This document shows, in pieces, positions 32,972 to 42,247 of a stretch of DNA of 64,000 nucleotides. Every line of letters begins with the position of its first letter. Position 1 is the stretch's first letter. Below the pieces are notes generated by a model. The model was not told the origin of the DNA. It was given only the letters and a program-made list of their open reading frames with translations, and made no database searches. Source of the stretch: Blastococcus saxobsidens (GTDB taxonomy: Bacteria; Actinomycetota; Actinomycetes; Mycobacteriales; Geodermatophilaceae); NCBI RefSeq assembly GCF_010682065.1, contig NZ_JAAGWG010000004.1, positions 1 through 64,000 of the forward strand. The letters run 5' to 3'. Made by a program: the position numbers and the translations under genes.

Positions 32972-34198
32972 GTGAGCAGGGGACGCTCGGCAGCGGAGCA
33001 GCAGATCGCCGACCTGCTGCACACCGCGCGCAAGTCCCTCCGCCTCAGCGTCGCGTTCCTGAGCCGGCTCGACGGCACCACCCAGCACCTGGAGGTCGTG
33101 GACACCTCGGTGCCGTTCCTCTTCCAGGAGGGCTACCAGCAGCGCCAGGAGGTCACCCTCTGCCAGGCGATCCTGGACCGGAAGCTCCCGCAGGTCGTGC
33201 CGAACCTCAAGGACTTCCCCGAGGCGATGAAGCTCCCGGCCGCCCGCATGCCGCGGCTGCGCAGCTACGTCTCGGTGCCGGTCACCCTCAGCGACGGCAG
33301 CCTCTACGGCACCTTCTGCGCCGCCGGGCTCACCACCGACAAGGACCTCACCACGCGCGACAAGGCGCTGATGGACGTGCTCGCCTCGGCCGCCGCCGTG
33401 ATCATCGAGCCGGAGGTCCGATCGCAGGAACGCCGGGAGGAGATCACCGCCCGCCTCGACCCGCTGATCGCCGCCGGCGGGCCCACCGTCGTGCTGCAGC
33501 CGATCATCGCCCTCGCCACCGGGCAGCGCGTGGGCGCCGAGGCGCTCAGCCGCTTCCCCGGGGACTGGGGCATGGCACCCGACGTCTGCTTCGCCGAGGC
33601 GCACAGCATCGGCGCGGGCCACCGGCTGGAGGTGCTCGCCCTGGAGCGGGCGGCCACCCTGCTCGACCGGGTCGAGGGCTACGTCGCCATGAACGTCTCC
33701 CCCGCCACGCTGCTCACCGACGAGTGCGGCGAGCTGCTGGCCCGGCTGCCGCTGCACCGGATCCTGCTCGAGCTCTCCGAGCACGACCAGGTCGAGGACT
33801 ACGCGGCGCTGACCGCCGCCCTGGCCCCGCTGCGCGCCGCCGGCCTGCGGCTGGCCATCGACGACGTCGGTGCCGGCTTCTCCTCGCTGCGGCACATCGT
33901 GGTCACCGCACCCGACGTGATCAAGATCGACCGCAGCATCGTCACCGGTCTGGACACCGACCCGGTGCTGGCCAAGCTGGTCGCCTCGCTGGCGGAGTTC
34001 GCGCACGGCTGCGACGTCCAGGTCGTCGCCGAGGGCGTCGAGACCGCCGCGGAGCACAGCAGGCTGCGCGAGCTGGGCGTCGACCACGGGCAGGGCTGGC
34101 ACTTCGGTCGCCCGGGACCGCCCGAGGCGCTGCGCGCCGCGGACGCACCCCGCGTCCCGGCCCCCCGCCGAGCGCTCCGCGCCGCCGCCGAGGTCTGA
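32972..34198 (+). CDS. GAF-EAL protein, cyclic di-GMP phosphodiesterase
   Basis: A 408-aa soluble protein: GAF domain (about 15-150) and EAL domain (~155-400). The EAL catalytic set appears complete: GAEALSRF (the EAL motif), N in AMNVSP, E in LLELSEHD, the DD pair in IDDVGAGFSSL, K in IKIDRS, E in VVAEGVET and Q in QGWHF. It should hydrolyse c-di-GMP to pGpG, gated by whatever the GAF domain binds. GGGAGG precedes the GTG at 32972. It converges on a diguanylate cyclase gene with 9 bases between them. Confidence 0.9.
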   Translation: MSRGRSAAEQQIADLLHTARKSLRLSVAFLSRLDGTTQHLEVVDTSVPFLFQEGYQQRQEVTLCQAILDRKLPQVVPNLKDFPEAMKLPAARMPRLRSYVSVPVTLSDGSLYGTFCAAGLTTDKDLTTRDKALMDVLASAAAVIIEPEVRSQERREEITARLDPLIAAGGPTVVLQPIIALATGQRVGAEALSRFPGDWGMAPDVCFAEAHSIGAGHRLEVLALERAATLLDRVEGYVAMNVSPATLLTDECGELLARLPLHRILLELSEHDQVEDYAALTAALAPLRAAGLRLAIDDVGAGFSSLRHIVVTAPDVIKIDRSIVTGLDTDPVLAKLVASLAEFAHGCDVQVVAEGVETAAEHSRLRELGVDHGQGWHFGRPGPPEALRAADAPRVPAPRRALRAAAEV

Positions 34199-34207
34199 CC
34201 CCGCCGG

Positions 34208-35110
34208 TCAGCCGCGCGGGTTCCGGCGGCGGAGGCTGCTCTTCGCCCCGTACATCGCGCGGTCCGCGCGGGCGACGACGGCGTCGGCCGACTCCCCCCG
34301 CCTGCCCACCGCGACCCCCACGCTCACCCCGATCGCCAGCGGCCCCTCCGGGCCGGGGAACGGCTCCCCCAGCCGGGCGACGACCCGCCGGGACAGCTCC
34401 TGCAGCTCGGCCTCGTCGGCGTGCGGGCACAGGATGACGAACTCGTCGCCGCCGAACCGCGCCACCAGGTGCTCGGGCCCGGCCACGTCGGCCAGCCGCG
34501 CGGCGGCCTCGGCCAGCAACCGGTCCCCGGTCGCGTGGCCGTACTCGTCGTTCACCGTCTTGAACTGGTCGAGGTCGCAGAACAGCAGCCCGCAGCCGGA
34601 GCTGCCCGCATCGGCCAGCCGGGCGTGCAGCGCGTCGAACAGCGCGCCGCGGTTCGCGACGCCGGTGAGCACGTCGGTCCGCGTCTGGTGGCGCAGCCGT
34701 GCCTCCCGCGCCCGGTCGTCGGTCACGTCCAGGCCGACGCAGGCGATCCCGTAGGGCACCCCGTCGTCGTCGCGCAGCACGGTGTTGCGCATCGTGACCC
34801 GCCGCCGCTCGCCGTCCCGGGTGAGCCAGTCGCCCTCCTGGGGGTAGGCGCGCCCGCTCTCCATCGCCAGGTGCACGGCCTGCTCGGCGAGGGCCACGTC
34901 CTCCGGTGCGACCCAGACGTCCCAGAACGGCTTGCCCCGGAGCGTCTCGGCGTCCTGCCCGGTGAACCGCTGCAGCGCCGGGTTGGTCAGCAGGATCCGG
35001 CCGTCGTGGTCGACGATGCACAGGAGCGCCTCCACGGCGTCCACGAAGGCCTGGGCCAACCGCGCCTGCGAGGGGCCGGCGCTCGGGGCCTGGCCGCCCT
35101 GCGCAGTCAT
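34208..35110 (-). CDS. PAS-GGDEF diguanylate cyclase
   Basis: A 300-aa protein: PAS with PAC segment (about 20-140) and a complete GGDEF domain starting at TDVLTGVANR, through LFCDLDQFKTVNDEYGHATGD to VARFGGDEFVIL. Predicted to make c-di-GMP from two GTP. The RxxD inhibitory site is absent: the four residues in that position are PEHL. It is opposite in activity to the convergent EAL protein. Confidence 0.9.
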   Translation of the reverse strand: MTAQGGQAPSAGPSQARLAQAFVDAVEALLCIVDHDGRILLTNPALQRFTGQDAETLRGKPFWDVWVAPEDVALAEQAVHLAMESGRAYPQEGDWLTRDGERRRVTMRNTVLRDDDGVPYGIACVGLDVTDDRAREARLRHQTRTDVLTGVANRGALFDALHARLADAGSSGCGLLFCDLDQFKTVNDEYGHATGDRLLAEAAARLADVAGPEHLVARFGGDEFVILCPHADEAELQELSRRVVARLGEPFPGPEGPLAIGVSVGVAVGRRGESADAVVARADRAMYGAKSSLRRRNPRG

Positions 35111-35261
35111 CGGATGACGCTCCTCGAGCTCGACGGACGGACCTGTTCCGGACCCGGGAGCCGCGACGGTACGTCGATCGTGCGCTGGGCGGGACCCTTC
35201 CTGAGCTGCCCAGTGACCGGGGGGTTCCTAACGTGGGTCCGCACACGGGGACGCGGACGGC

Positions 35262-35293
35262 GCGGACGGCCGGGGGTGGGCCCGGCCGTCCGC
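35262..35293 (-). terminator. Terminator of the old-yellow-enzyme gene
   Basis: GCGGACGGCCGGG and CCCGGCCGTCCGC, perfect 13-base arms with a GGTGGG loop, 7 bases past the stop of the minus-strand gene. Confidence 0.75.
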
Positions 35294-35299
35294 AGCGAC

Positions 35300-36379
<1,080 letters not shown>

Positions 36380-36447
36380 GTCGCGGGCAACCTGCCCCGT
36401 CCCGGCCGGATTCCGGATGCGGCGATCCTCACGCCCGCGCCGTCCGC

Positions 36448-38292
36448 TCAGGAGCTGAGGACGGCGTCCCGCTGGGCGATGCCGGCCAGCCGGGCGTAGC
36501 GGCCACCGCGCCGCATCAGCTCCTCGTGCGTGCCCTGCTCCACGACCCGTCCCGCGTCGAGGACGGCGATGCAGTCGGCGTGCCGCACCGTGGAGAGCCG
36601 GTGGGCGATGGTGATCGTCGTCCGCCCCCGGGCCGCCTCGTCCAGCGCGGCCTGCACCGCCCGCTCGGTCTCGTTGTCCAGCGCACTGGTGGCCTCGTCG
36701 AGCACCAGCACCCGGGGGTCGCGCAGCAGCGTCCGGGCGATGGCCAGCCGCTGCTTCTCCCCGCCGGAGAACCGGTGCCCTCGGGCACCCACCACGGTCT
36801 CGTAGCCGTCGGGCAGCGCGGCGACCACCTCGTGCACCTGGGCGCGGCGGGCGGCGTCGACGATCTCCTCGTCGGTGGCGTCGGGGCGGGCGTGCAGCAG
36901 GTTCTCCCGCACGGTGCCGTGCAGCAGGTAGGTCTCCTGGCTGACGACGCCGACGACGCGGGCGAGATCGGCCAGCCGCATCTCGCGTACGTCGACGCCG
37001 TCGATCAGCACCCGCCCGGAGGTCGGGTCGTTGAGCCGGGCGACCAGCGAGGCGAGCGTGCTCTTGCCCGACCCCGTCTCGCCGACCAGCGCCAGCGTCG
37101 TGCCGGCCGGCACGACGACGTCGACGTCGCTCAGCGCGGGGCGCACGCCGTCGGGGTAGCGGAAGCCGACGTGCTCGAACCGCACCTCGCCGCGGACGTC
37201 GGCGGCGTCCACCCGCACCGGAGCGGGAGGGTCGTCGATGTCGACGGGCAGGTCCAGGTACTCGAACACCCGGCTGAACAGGGCCATGGAGGCGGTCAGC
37301 GAGACGCCGATGTCGAGCAGCTGCATGAGCGGGCGGAAGAGCGCACCCTGCAGCGTGGTGAAGGCGACGAGGGTGCCGATGGTCATGCCGCCCGACGTCG
37401 CCGGCAGCCCGGCGGCCAGGTAGATCAGCGCCGGGATCCCGGCGAAGACGATGCTCATGGTGGCCATGCGCCAACGGCCGGCGAGCTGCGAGCGGACCTC
37501 GAGGTCGACGAGGAACTCCGACGTCCCGGCGAACCGCTGCGACTGCGCCGGACCTGCGCCCAGCGTCTTGCCCAGCAGCACCCCGCTGACGCTCAGCCCC
37601 TCCTCCACCTGGGAGTGCAGGTCGGCCAGGTGCCGCTGGCGCTGGGCGGTGATCGCCCGGCGCATGCGGGCCACCCGGCGGGTCAGCCACACGGCCGGGG
37701 GGAGCACCACGAGCGAGAGCAGGGACAGCCGCCAGCTCAGCACGGCCATGGCGACGGCGGTGCCGATGACGGTCGTGGCGCTGGAGGCGAACGACGTCGC
37801 GGTGGAGGTGACGACCGACTGCATGCTGCCCACGTCGTTCATCAGGCGGGACTGAACCTCGCCGCCCTTGGTGCGGGTGAAGAAGCCCAGCGACTGGCGC
37901 TGCAGGTGCGTGAAGACCGCCGTCCGGAGGCCGTGCATGACCCGCTGGCCGATGGTGGTGGACAGCCAGGTCTGGACGACGCCGAAGATCGCCGTCACCA
38001 CGGTGACGGCGAGCATCCCGCCGACGGCCCAGAGCAGCAGCGGCACGTCCTGGTCGGGAATGGCCTCGTCGATGACCAGCCGGATGAGGAAGGGCGTGGC
38101 CAGGGCGACGGCCGAGGACGCCACGATCAGTGCCACCACGACGCCGAGCTGCCACCGGTAGGGCCGGAAGAGCGCGGCGACGCGGCTCCAGCGGACGGGA
38201 GAGCGCTCGAGCTGGGCGCGGTCGGCGGGATCGGGCCTGCGGCCTCCGCCGCCGCCACCGGGGCCACCGCCCCGGCCGCCGCTGGTCATCAT
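36448..38292 (-). CDS. ABC multidrug exporter, fused membrane and ATPase domains
   Basis: A 614-aa half-transporter: Gly-rich N-terminus, six membrane helices (about 45-320), and an ATPase domain (~365-600) with Walker A GETGSGKST, signature FSGGEKQRLAIARTLL, Walker B VLVLDEATSALD and H-loop AHRLST. Acts as a dimer in the membrane; drug, lipid or peptide export are the known roles of this MsbA/LmrA-like group. GGAGGTGG stands 15 bases upstream of the tandem ATG. The divergent MarR gene and the palindrome at 38328 suggest substrate-induced expression. Confidence 0.9.
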   Translation of the reverse strand: MMTSGGRGGGPGGGGGGRRPDPADRAQLERSPVRWSRVAALFRPYRWQLGVVVALIVASSAVALATPFLIRLVIDEAIPDQDVPLLLWAVGGMLAVTVVTAIFGVVQTWLSTTIGQRVMHGLRTAVFTHLQRQSLGFFTRTKGGEVQSRLMNDVGSMQSVVTSTATSFASSATTVIGTAVAMAVLSWRLSLLSLVVLPPAVWLTRRVARMRRAITAQRQRHLADLHSQVEEGLSVSGVLLGKTLGAGPAQSQRFAGTSEFLVDLEVRSQLAGRWRMATMSIVFAGIPALIYLAAGLPATSGGMTIGTLVAFTTLQGALFRPLMQLLDIGVSLTASMALFSRVFEYLDLPVDIDDPPAPVRVDAADVRGEVRFEHVGFRYPDGVRPALSDVDVVVPAGTTLALVGETGSGKSTLASLVARLNDPTSGRVLIDGVDVREMRLADLARVVGVVSQETYLLHGTVRENLLHARPDATDEEIVDAARRAQVHEVVAALPDGYETVVGARGHRFSGGEKQRLAIARTLLRDPRVLVLDEATSALDNETERAVQAALDEAARGRTTITIAHRLSTVRHADCIAVLDAGRVVEQGTHEELMRRGGRYARLAGIAQRDAVLSS

Positions 38293-38327
38293 CTCGCTGA
38301 TGCCGCCACCTCCTGCCTCTCAATTGC

Positions 38328-38340
38328 TGAGGTTACCTCA
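38328..38340. promoter_or_regulatory. MarR operator candidate
   Basis: TGAGGTTACCTCA, 6-base arms around T, located in the 86-bp region between the exporter and the MarR gene. CAATTG, a second short palindrome, precedes it by one base. Confidence 0.6.
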
Positions 38341-38378
38341 TCGTGTGGGAACCGCCGCGTCTTCGCTACCATTCCCCC

Positions 38379-38795
38379 GTGGCGGACGACGGGACCGGAG
38401 AGCTGGGCGACCTGCTCATGCGCGTGGCCCGTACCCAGCGACGCCGGTGGCGCGACGCCCTGGCCCCGTGGGACCTCTCCCCGCACCAGGCCCGGGCCCT
38501 GCGGGTGATCTGCGAGCACGACGGCGTCCGGCTCTCGGACCTGGCCGAGGCGCTGCACATCGCCCCGCGTTCGGCGACCGAGGTGGCCGACGGGCTGCAG
38601 GAGCGCGGCCTGGTCGAGCGGTCCCCCGATCCGGGCGACCGGCGGGCGGTGCTCCTGCGGCCCACCGACGCGGGCCGCCGCGTCCGCGGCGAGGTCGGCC
38701 GCGCCCGGGCGGCGGACTCCGCCGAGCTGTTCGCCCGCCTGAGCGCCGAGGACCGCGCGACGCTGGCCCGGGTCCTGCGCAGCCTGACCGACTGA
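38379..38795 (+). CDS. MarR family transcriptional regulator
   Basis: A 138-aa winged-helix regulator: LSPHQARALRVICEHDGVRLSDLAEALHIAPRSATEVADGLQERGLVERSPDPGDRRAVLLRPTDAGRR carries recognition helix and the DxR-R wing. Likely represses itself and the divergent multidrug exporter. GTG at 38379 is preferred because TACCAT lies 6 bases before it, a leaderless -10; the GTG at 38343 is the alternative and has no ribosome site. Confidence 0.87.
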   Translation: MADDGTGELGDLLMRVARTQRRRWRDALAPWDLSPHQARALRVICEHDGVRLSDLAEALHIAPRSATEVADGLQERGLVERSPDPGDRRAVLLRPTDAGRRVRGEVGRARAADSAELFARLSAEDRATLARVLRSLTD

Positions 38796-38864
38796 GATCC
38801 GGTCCGGGCCGGCCCACCCGGCGACAATGGGCCGGCCCGACCGTCGCCGCCCCAGGGAGGTCCG

Positions 38865-39428
38865 ATGCAGGAGCAGCTCGGGATCGACGGGAGGACGGCC
38901 GCACTGGTCGTGCTGGCCACGGTCGCGATGTACCTGACGCTGGTGCTCTGCGTCCGGCTCGTGGGCCAGCGCAGCCTCGCCACCATGTCCAGCTTCGACC
39001 TCGGCTGCGCGATCGCGCTGGGCGCGGTCGTCGGCCGGACCGTGCTGCTGCTCGACCCGACCCTGGCCACCGGCGTCGTCGCGATCGTCACGCTGTTCGC
39101 GACGCAGACCGTGCTGGCCCGGCTGCGGCAGAACCGCTGGGTGGACCGGCTGATGAACCGCCCGCCCGTGCTGCTCATGGCCGGCTCGACGCCGCTGACC
39201 GACAATCTGCGGGCCGCGCACGTCGCCGAGGACGAGCTGCGGCAGAAGCTCCGTCTGGCCGGCATCCGGAACCTCGCCGAGGTGCGCTGCGTCGTGCTGG
39301 AGCGGACCGGAGCGGTCAGCGTGATCCGGCAGGGCGAACCGCTGGACCCGTGGCTCTTCTCCGACGTCCCCGGCGCGGAGCGGCTGCGCGCGGCCGCCCC
39401 GGACGACGCCCGGCGTCCGCCGGCATGA
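38865..39428 (+). CDS. DUF421 (YetF-like) membrane protein
   Basis: A 187-aa protein with three N-terminal membrane helices (about 12-32, 45-62, 66-86) and a cytosolic C-terminal domain. GQRSLATMSSFDLGCAIALGAVVGR and the later AHVAEDELRQKLRLAGIRNLAEVRCVVLERTGAVSVI are DUF421 hallmarks. The function of the family is unknown; YetF-like proteins are linked to stress in spore formers. GGGAGG stands 5 bases before the ATG. First gene of a three-gene overlapping set. Confidence 0.85.
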   Translation: MQEQLGIDGRTAALVVLATVAMYLTLVLCVRLVGQRSLATMSSFDLGCAIALGAVVGRTVLLLDPTLATGVVAIVTLFATQTVLARLRQNRWVDRLMNRPPVLLMAGSTPLTDNLRAAHVAEDELRQKLRLAGIRNLAEVRCVVLERTGAVSVIRQGEPLDPWLFSDVPGAERLRAAAPDDARRPPA

Positions 39429-39577
39429 CCCGGGCGCCCGGGGAGATCCCGGACCGGGCGGTGCTGCTCCTCCAGGGCGCGGTCGTGGCCGGCTTCGCCG
39501 CCGCCCAGTTCGTCGCGCTCCGCCGGAGCCGACCGGCCGGGCGGAGAACGCGCCCGGGCCGCAGACTCGGCACGTGA
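39425..39577 (+). CDS. Small single-helix membrane protein, 50 aa
   Basis: The ATG overlaps the DUF421 stop (ATGA). One hydrophobic segment (VLLLQGAVVAGFAAAQFVAL, about 13-32) is followed by a strongly basic tail (RRSRPAGRRTRPGRR), giving an N-out or tail-in membrane anchor. No family recognised. Coupling to DUF421 upstream and the acidic mini-protein downstream supports real translation. Confidence 0.55.
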   Translation: MTRAPGEIPDRAVLLLQGAVVAGFAAAQFVALRRSRPAGRRTRPGRRLGT

Positions 39578-39702
39578 CCGAGCCGCGCGAGGACGACGAC
39601 GAGACCAACAACCTGCACCCGGGCCAGCACGACGAGGGCGGCCACGGAGGCATGTCCACCCGCGAGCACGACGCCAAGAAGGACGACGCCGACCGGAACT
39701 GA
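39574..39702 (+). CDS. Acidic hydrophilic mini-protein, 42 aa
   Basis: Starts VTEPREDDDETNNLHPG with a GTG that overlaps the previous stop (GTGA) and ends at 39702, two bases before the convergent DUF1992 stop. It is full of Asp, Glu, His and Gly (GQHDEGGHGG), without Cys or hydrophobic core, so it is probably disordered. It may bind the basic tail of the preceding 50-aa protein; this is inference from charge only. Confidence 0.5.
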   Translation: MTEPREDDDETNNLHPGQHDEGGHGGMSTREHDAKKDDADRN

Positions 39703-39704
39703 AC

Positions 39705-40181
39705 TCAGCGGCGGCGCCGCCACCAGCGCCGTGCCGCCCGTTGCGGCGCGGGTTCGGGCGCCGGCGGCGGGGGTGGGCGGTCCCGCCGCCACCCCTCCAC
39801 CAGCGCGTCGACGTCGGCCAGGCCGGGAACCGGCGCCCACCGGCTCTCCGCGGGACGGCGCCAGAAGGCCTCCACCCGCGCGTCGTAGTCCTCGGCCAGC
39901 GCCCGGACCTCCGCCTCGGTCGCCAGCCTGGCGGCCCGCTGGGGCAGCTCGTCGCGCTCCCGGCGCAGCGCCAGACCCGGTGGCAGCATCGCCGCGGTGT
40001 CGACGCCCTCGCGCCGCGCCTTGGCGACCGCCCAGTCGTAGGCGTTCTCCGACAGGGCTTCGCGCGGCAGCGGCCGGCCGGCCCCCGACAGGTTCTCGAA
40101 GGCGCCCCGGGCCTGCCCGCGGGCGATCTGGTGCTCCACCCAGGTCTCGTAGGAGACCCCCGGCGGCTTCCGCTCGGCCAT
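39705..40181 (-). CDS. DUF1992 (DnaJ homologue C28-like) protein
   Basis: A 158-aa protein with the DUF1992 core: PGVSYETWVEHQIARGQARGAFENLSGAGRPLP, then helices with RREGVDTAAMLPPGLALRRERDEL. The family is widespread and named after human DNAJC28, but lacks a J-domain here. A proline-rich segment and RRWWRRRR tail close the protein. ATG at 40181; function unknown. Confidence 0.8.
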   Translation of the reverse strand: MAERKPPGVSYETWVEHQIARGQARGAFENLSGAGRPLPREALSENAYDWAVAKARREGVDTAAMLPPGLALRRERDELPQRAARLATEAEVRALAEDYDARVEAFWRRPAESRWAPVPGLADVDALVEGWRRDRPPPPPAPEPAPQRAARRWWRRRR

Positions 40182-40214
40182 CACCCCCCACGGTACGAGT
40201 GACCGGCGACTCAG

Positions 40215-40242
40215 CACCCTCCTCTTACGTGAGAGTCGGGTG
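40215..40242. repeat. Hairpin in the DUF1992/SulP intergenic region
   Basis: CACCC-TC-CTCT and AGAG-TC-GGGTG pair around TACGTG. It may be an operator or a 5' leader structure for the SulP gene; the rest of 40182-40322 shows nothing else. Confidence 0.35.
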
Positions 40243-40322
40243 TGCGGCAGGATGGACGGCGATCCGCGCCCCCGCGCACCGTCGCCCGGGGAGACGCCGC
40301 CACCCCCACCGGAAACGGGAGC

Positions 40323-41801
40323 ATGTCCGTCCTGCCTGCACTCCGCCCTGCCCGCCCGACCTGGCTGGAACCCCGCGTCGCCCGCACCGAGGTGCTGGCC
40401 GGCCTGGTGGTCGCACTGGCGCTCATCCCCGAGGCGATCAGCTTCTCGATCCTCGCCGGGGTGGACCCGCGCGTCGGGCTGTTCTCCTCCTTCGTCATGG
40501 CGGTGGTCATCGCCTTCACCGGCGGCCGGCCGGCGATGATCACCGCGGCGACCGGCGCCATCGCCCTCGTCGTCGCCCCGCTGGCCCTGGAGTACGGCGT
40601 CCAGTTCCTTTTCGCCGCCGTGATCCTCGGTGGGATCTTCCAGATCCTGCTGGCCGCGGCCGGCGTGGCACGGCTCATGCGGTTCATCCCGCGCAGCGTC
40701 ATGGTCGGGTTCGTCAACGCGCTGGCGATCCTGATCTTCACCGCGCAGTTCCCGCAGCTGATCGGCGTGCCGTGGCTGGTCTACCCGATGGTCGCCGCCG
40801 GGCTGGCCATCATCTTCCTGCTCCCCCGGCTGACCACCGTGGTCCCCGCCCCCCTGGTGGCGATCGTCGTGCTGACGGCGCTCACCCTGGCCGTCGGCTG
40901 GGACCTGCCCGACGTCGGCGGCGAGGGCGAGCTGCCCGACAGCCTGCCCTTCTTCCTGCTGCCCGACGTCCCGTTCACCCTCGAGACGCTGGGCGTCATC
41001 GCCCCCTACGCCCTCGGCGTGGCCTTCGTCGGGCTGATGGAGTCGCTGATGACGGCGAAGCTCGTCGACGACATCACCGACACCCACTCCGACAAGACCC
41101 GGGAGTCCTGGGGCCAGGGCGTGGCCAACATGGCCTCGGGCTTCTTCGGCGGCATGGGCGGCTGCGCCATGATCGGCCAGACGATGATCAACGTGAAGGC
41201 CTCGGGTGCCCGCACCCGGCTCTCCACGTTCCTGGCCGGCGTCTTCCTGCTCGTGCTGGTCGTGGCCCTCGGCGACATCGTCAGCGTCATCCCGATGGCC
41301 GCCCTGGTCGCGGTCATGATCTTCGTGTCCATCGCGACGTTCGACTGGCACAGCCTGCAGACCATCCCCCGGATGCCCAAGAGCGAGACCACCGTGATGC
41401 TGTCGACGGTCGCGGTCACGCTGCTCACCCACAACCTCGCGATCGGCGTGGGGGTCGGCGTGCTGGTCGCCTGCGTGCTCTTCGCCCAGCGCATCGCGCA
41501 CCTGGTGGACGTCGACCGGGTCGTCGGGGCCGACGGCTCGGTGCGCTACTCCGTGGCCGGCGCGCTGTTCTTCGCGTCGAGCAACGACCTCTACACCCAG
41601 TTCGAGTACGCCGACGACCCCGAGCACGTCGTCATCGACCTCTCCGGGGCCCAGGTCTGGGACGCCTCCACCGTCGCCGCGCTGGACGCCATCACCCACA
41701 AGTACGCGACCCGCGGGAAGACCGTGCAGATCGTCGGCCTCGACGATCACTCGCTCAGCCGGTTCGAGCGGCACACCGGCCAGCTGGGCGCGGGGCACTG
41801 A
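40323..41801 (+). CDS. SulP family anion transporter with STAS domain
   Basis: A 492-aa SLC26/SulP carrier: 12-14 membrane helices from ~20 to 395, beginning with LVVALALIPEAISFSILAGVDPRVGLFSSF (the sulphate-transporter signature), and a C-terminal STAS domain (~410-485) with HVVIDLSGAQVWDASTVAALD. Substrate may be sulphate, bicarbonate or another anion; no carbonic anhydrase or cys gene is beside it. Start ATG 40323 is preceded by a GGGAG. Its stop overlaps the MerR gene (TGATG). Confidence 0.9.
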   Translation: MSVLPALRPARPTWLEPRVARTEVLAGLVVALALIPEAISFSILAGVDPRVGLFSSFVMAVVIAFTGGRPAMITAATGAIALVVAPLALEYGVQFLFAAVILGGIFQILLAAAGVARLMRFIPRSVMVGFVNALAILIFTAQFPQLIGVPWLVYPMVAAGLAIIFLLPRLTTVVPAPLVAIVVLTALTLAVGWDLPDVGGEGELPDSLPFFLLPDVPFTLETLGVIAPYALGVAFVGLMESLMTAKLVDDITDTHSDKTRESWGQGVANMASGFFGGMGGCAMIGQTMINVKASGARTRLSTFLAGVFLLVLVVALGDIVSVIPMAALVAVMIFVSIATFDWHSLQTIPRMPKSETTVMLSTVAVTLLTHNLAIGVGVGVLVACVLFAQRIAHLVDVDRVVGADGSVRYSVAGALFFASSNDLYTQFEYADDPEHVVIDLSGAQVWDASTVAALDAITHKYATRGKTVQIVGLDDHSLSRFERHTGQLGAGH

Positions 41802-42181
41802 TGGCCGCCCGCACCGGTCTGCTGCAGATCGGCCAGGTCGCCGAGCGCACCGGCCTGAGCCTGCGCACGATCCGCTTCTACGAGGAGCACGGCCTGGTCC
41901 GCCCCACCAGCCGCAGCGACGGCGGCTTCCGCCTCTACAGCGACGACGACGTCGCCCGCCTCGAGGTGATCAAGCGGATGAAGCCGCTCGGTTTCACGCT
42001 CGAGGAGATGCAGGAGCTGCTGGCGCTGCTGGCCGAGCTGGCCGAGCGCCCCGGCGACGCCGTCCTGGCCGACCGGCTGCGGATGTTCCACGAGGCGGCC
42101 ACCGCCCGGGTGCTCGCCCTGCGGGAGCAGCTGTCGATCGCCGAGGGGTTCGCCGCCGACCTGGCCGGTCGGCTGGGCTGA
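41801..42181 (+). CDS. MerR family regulator
   Basis: A 126-aa MerR protein: LQIGQVAERTGLSLRTIRFYEEHGLVRPTSRSDGGFRLYSDDDVARLEVIKRMKPLGFTLEEMQELL is the DNA-binding half; a coiled dimerisation helix with a short C-terminal segment follows. No cysteine is present, so it is not a metal- or SoxR-type sensor. Translationally coupled to the SulP transporter, whose expression it may control. Confidence 0.85.
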   Translation: MAARTGLLQIGQVAERTGLSLRTIRFYEEHGLVRPTSRSDGGFRLYSDDDVARLEVIKRMKPLGFTLEEMQELLALLAELAERPGDAVLADRLRMFHEAATARVLALREQLSIAEGFAADLAGRLG

Positions 42182-42247
42182 CCACACCCGGTCGCGACCC
42201 GCCCCCGAACGGGTGTGACGCGGTGCCGCCGGGGTGCACGCCGAACG

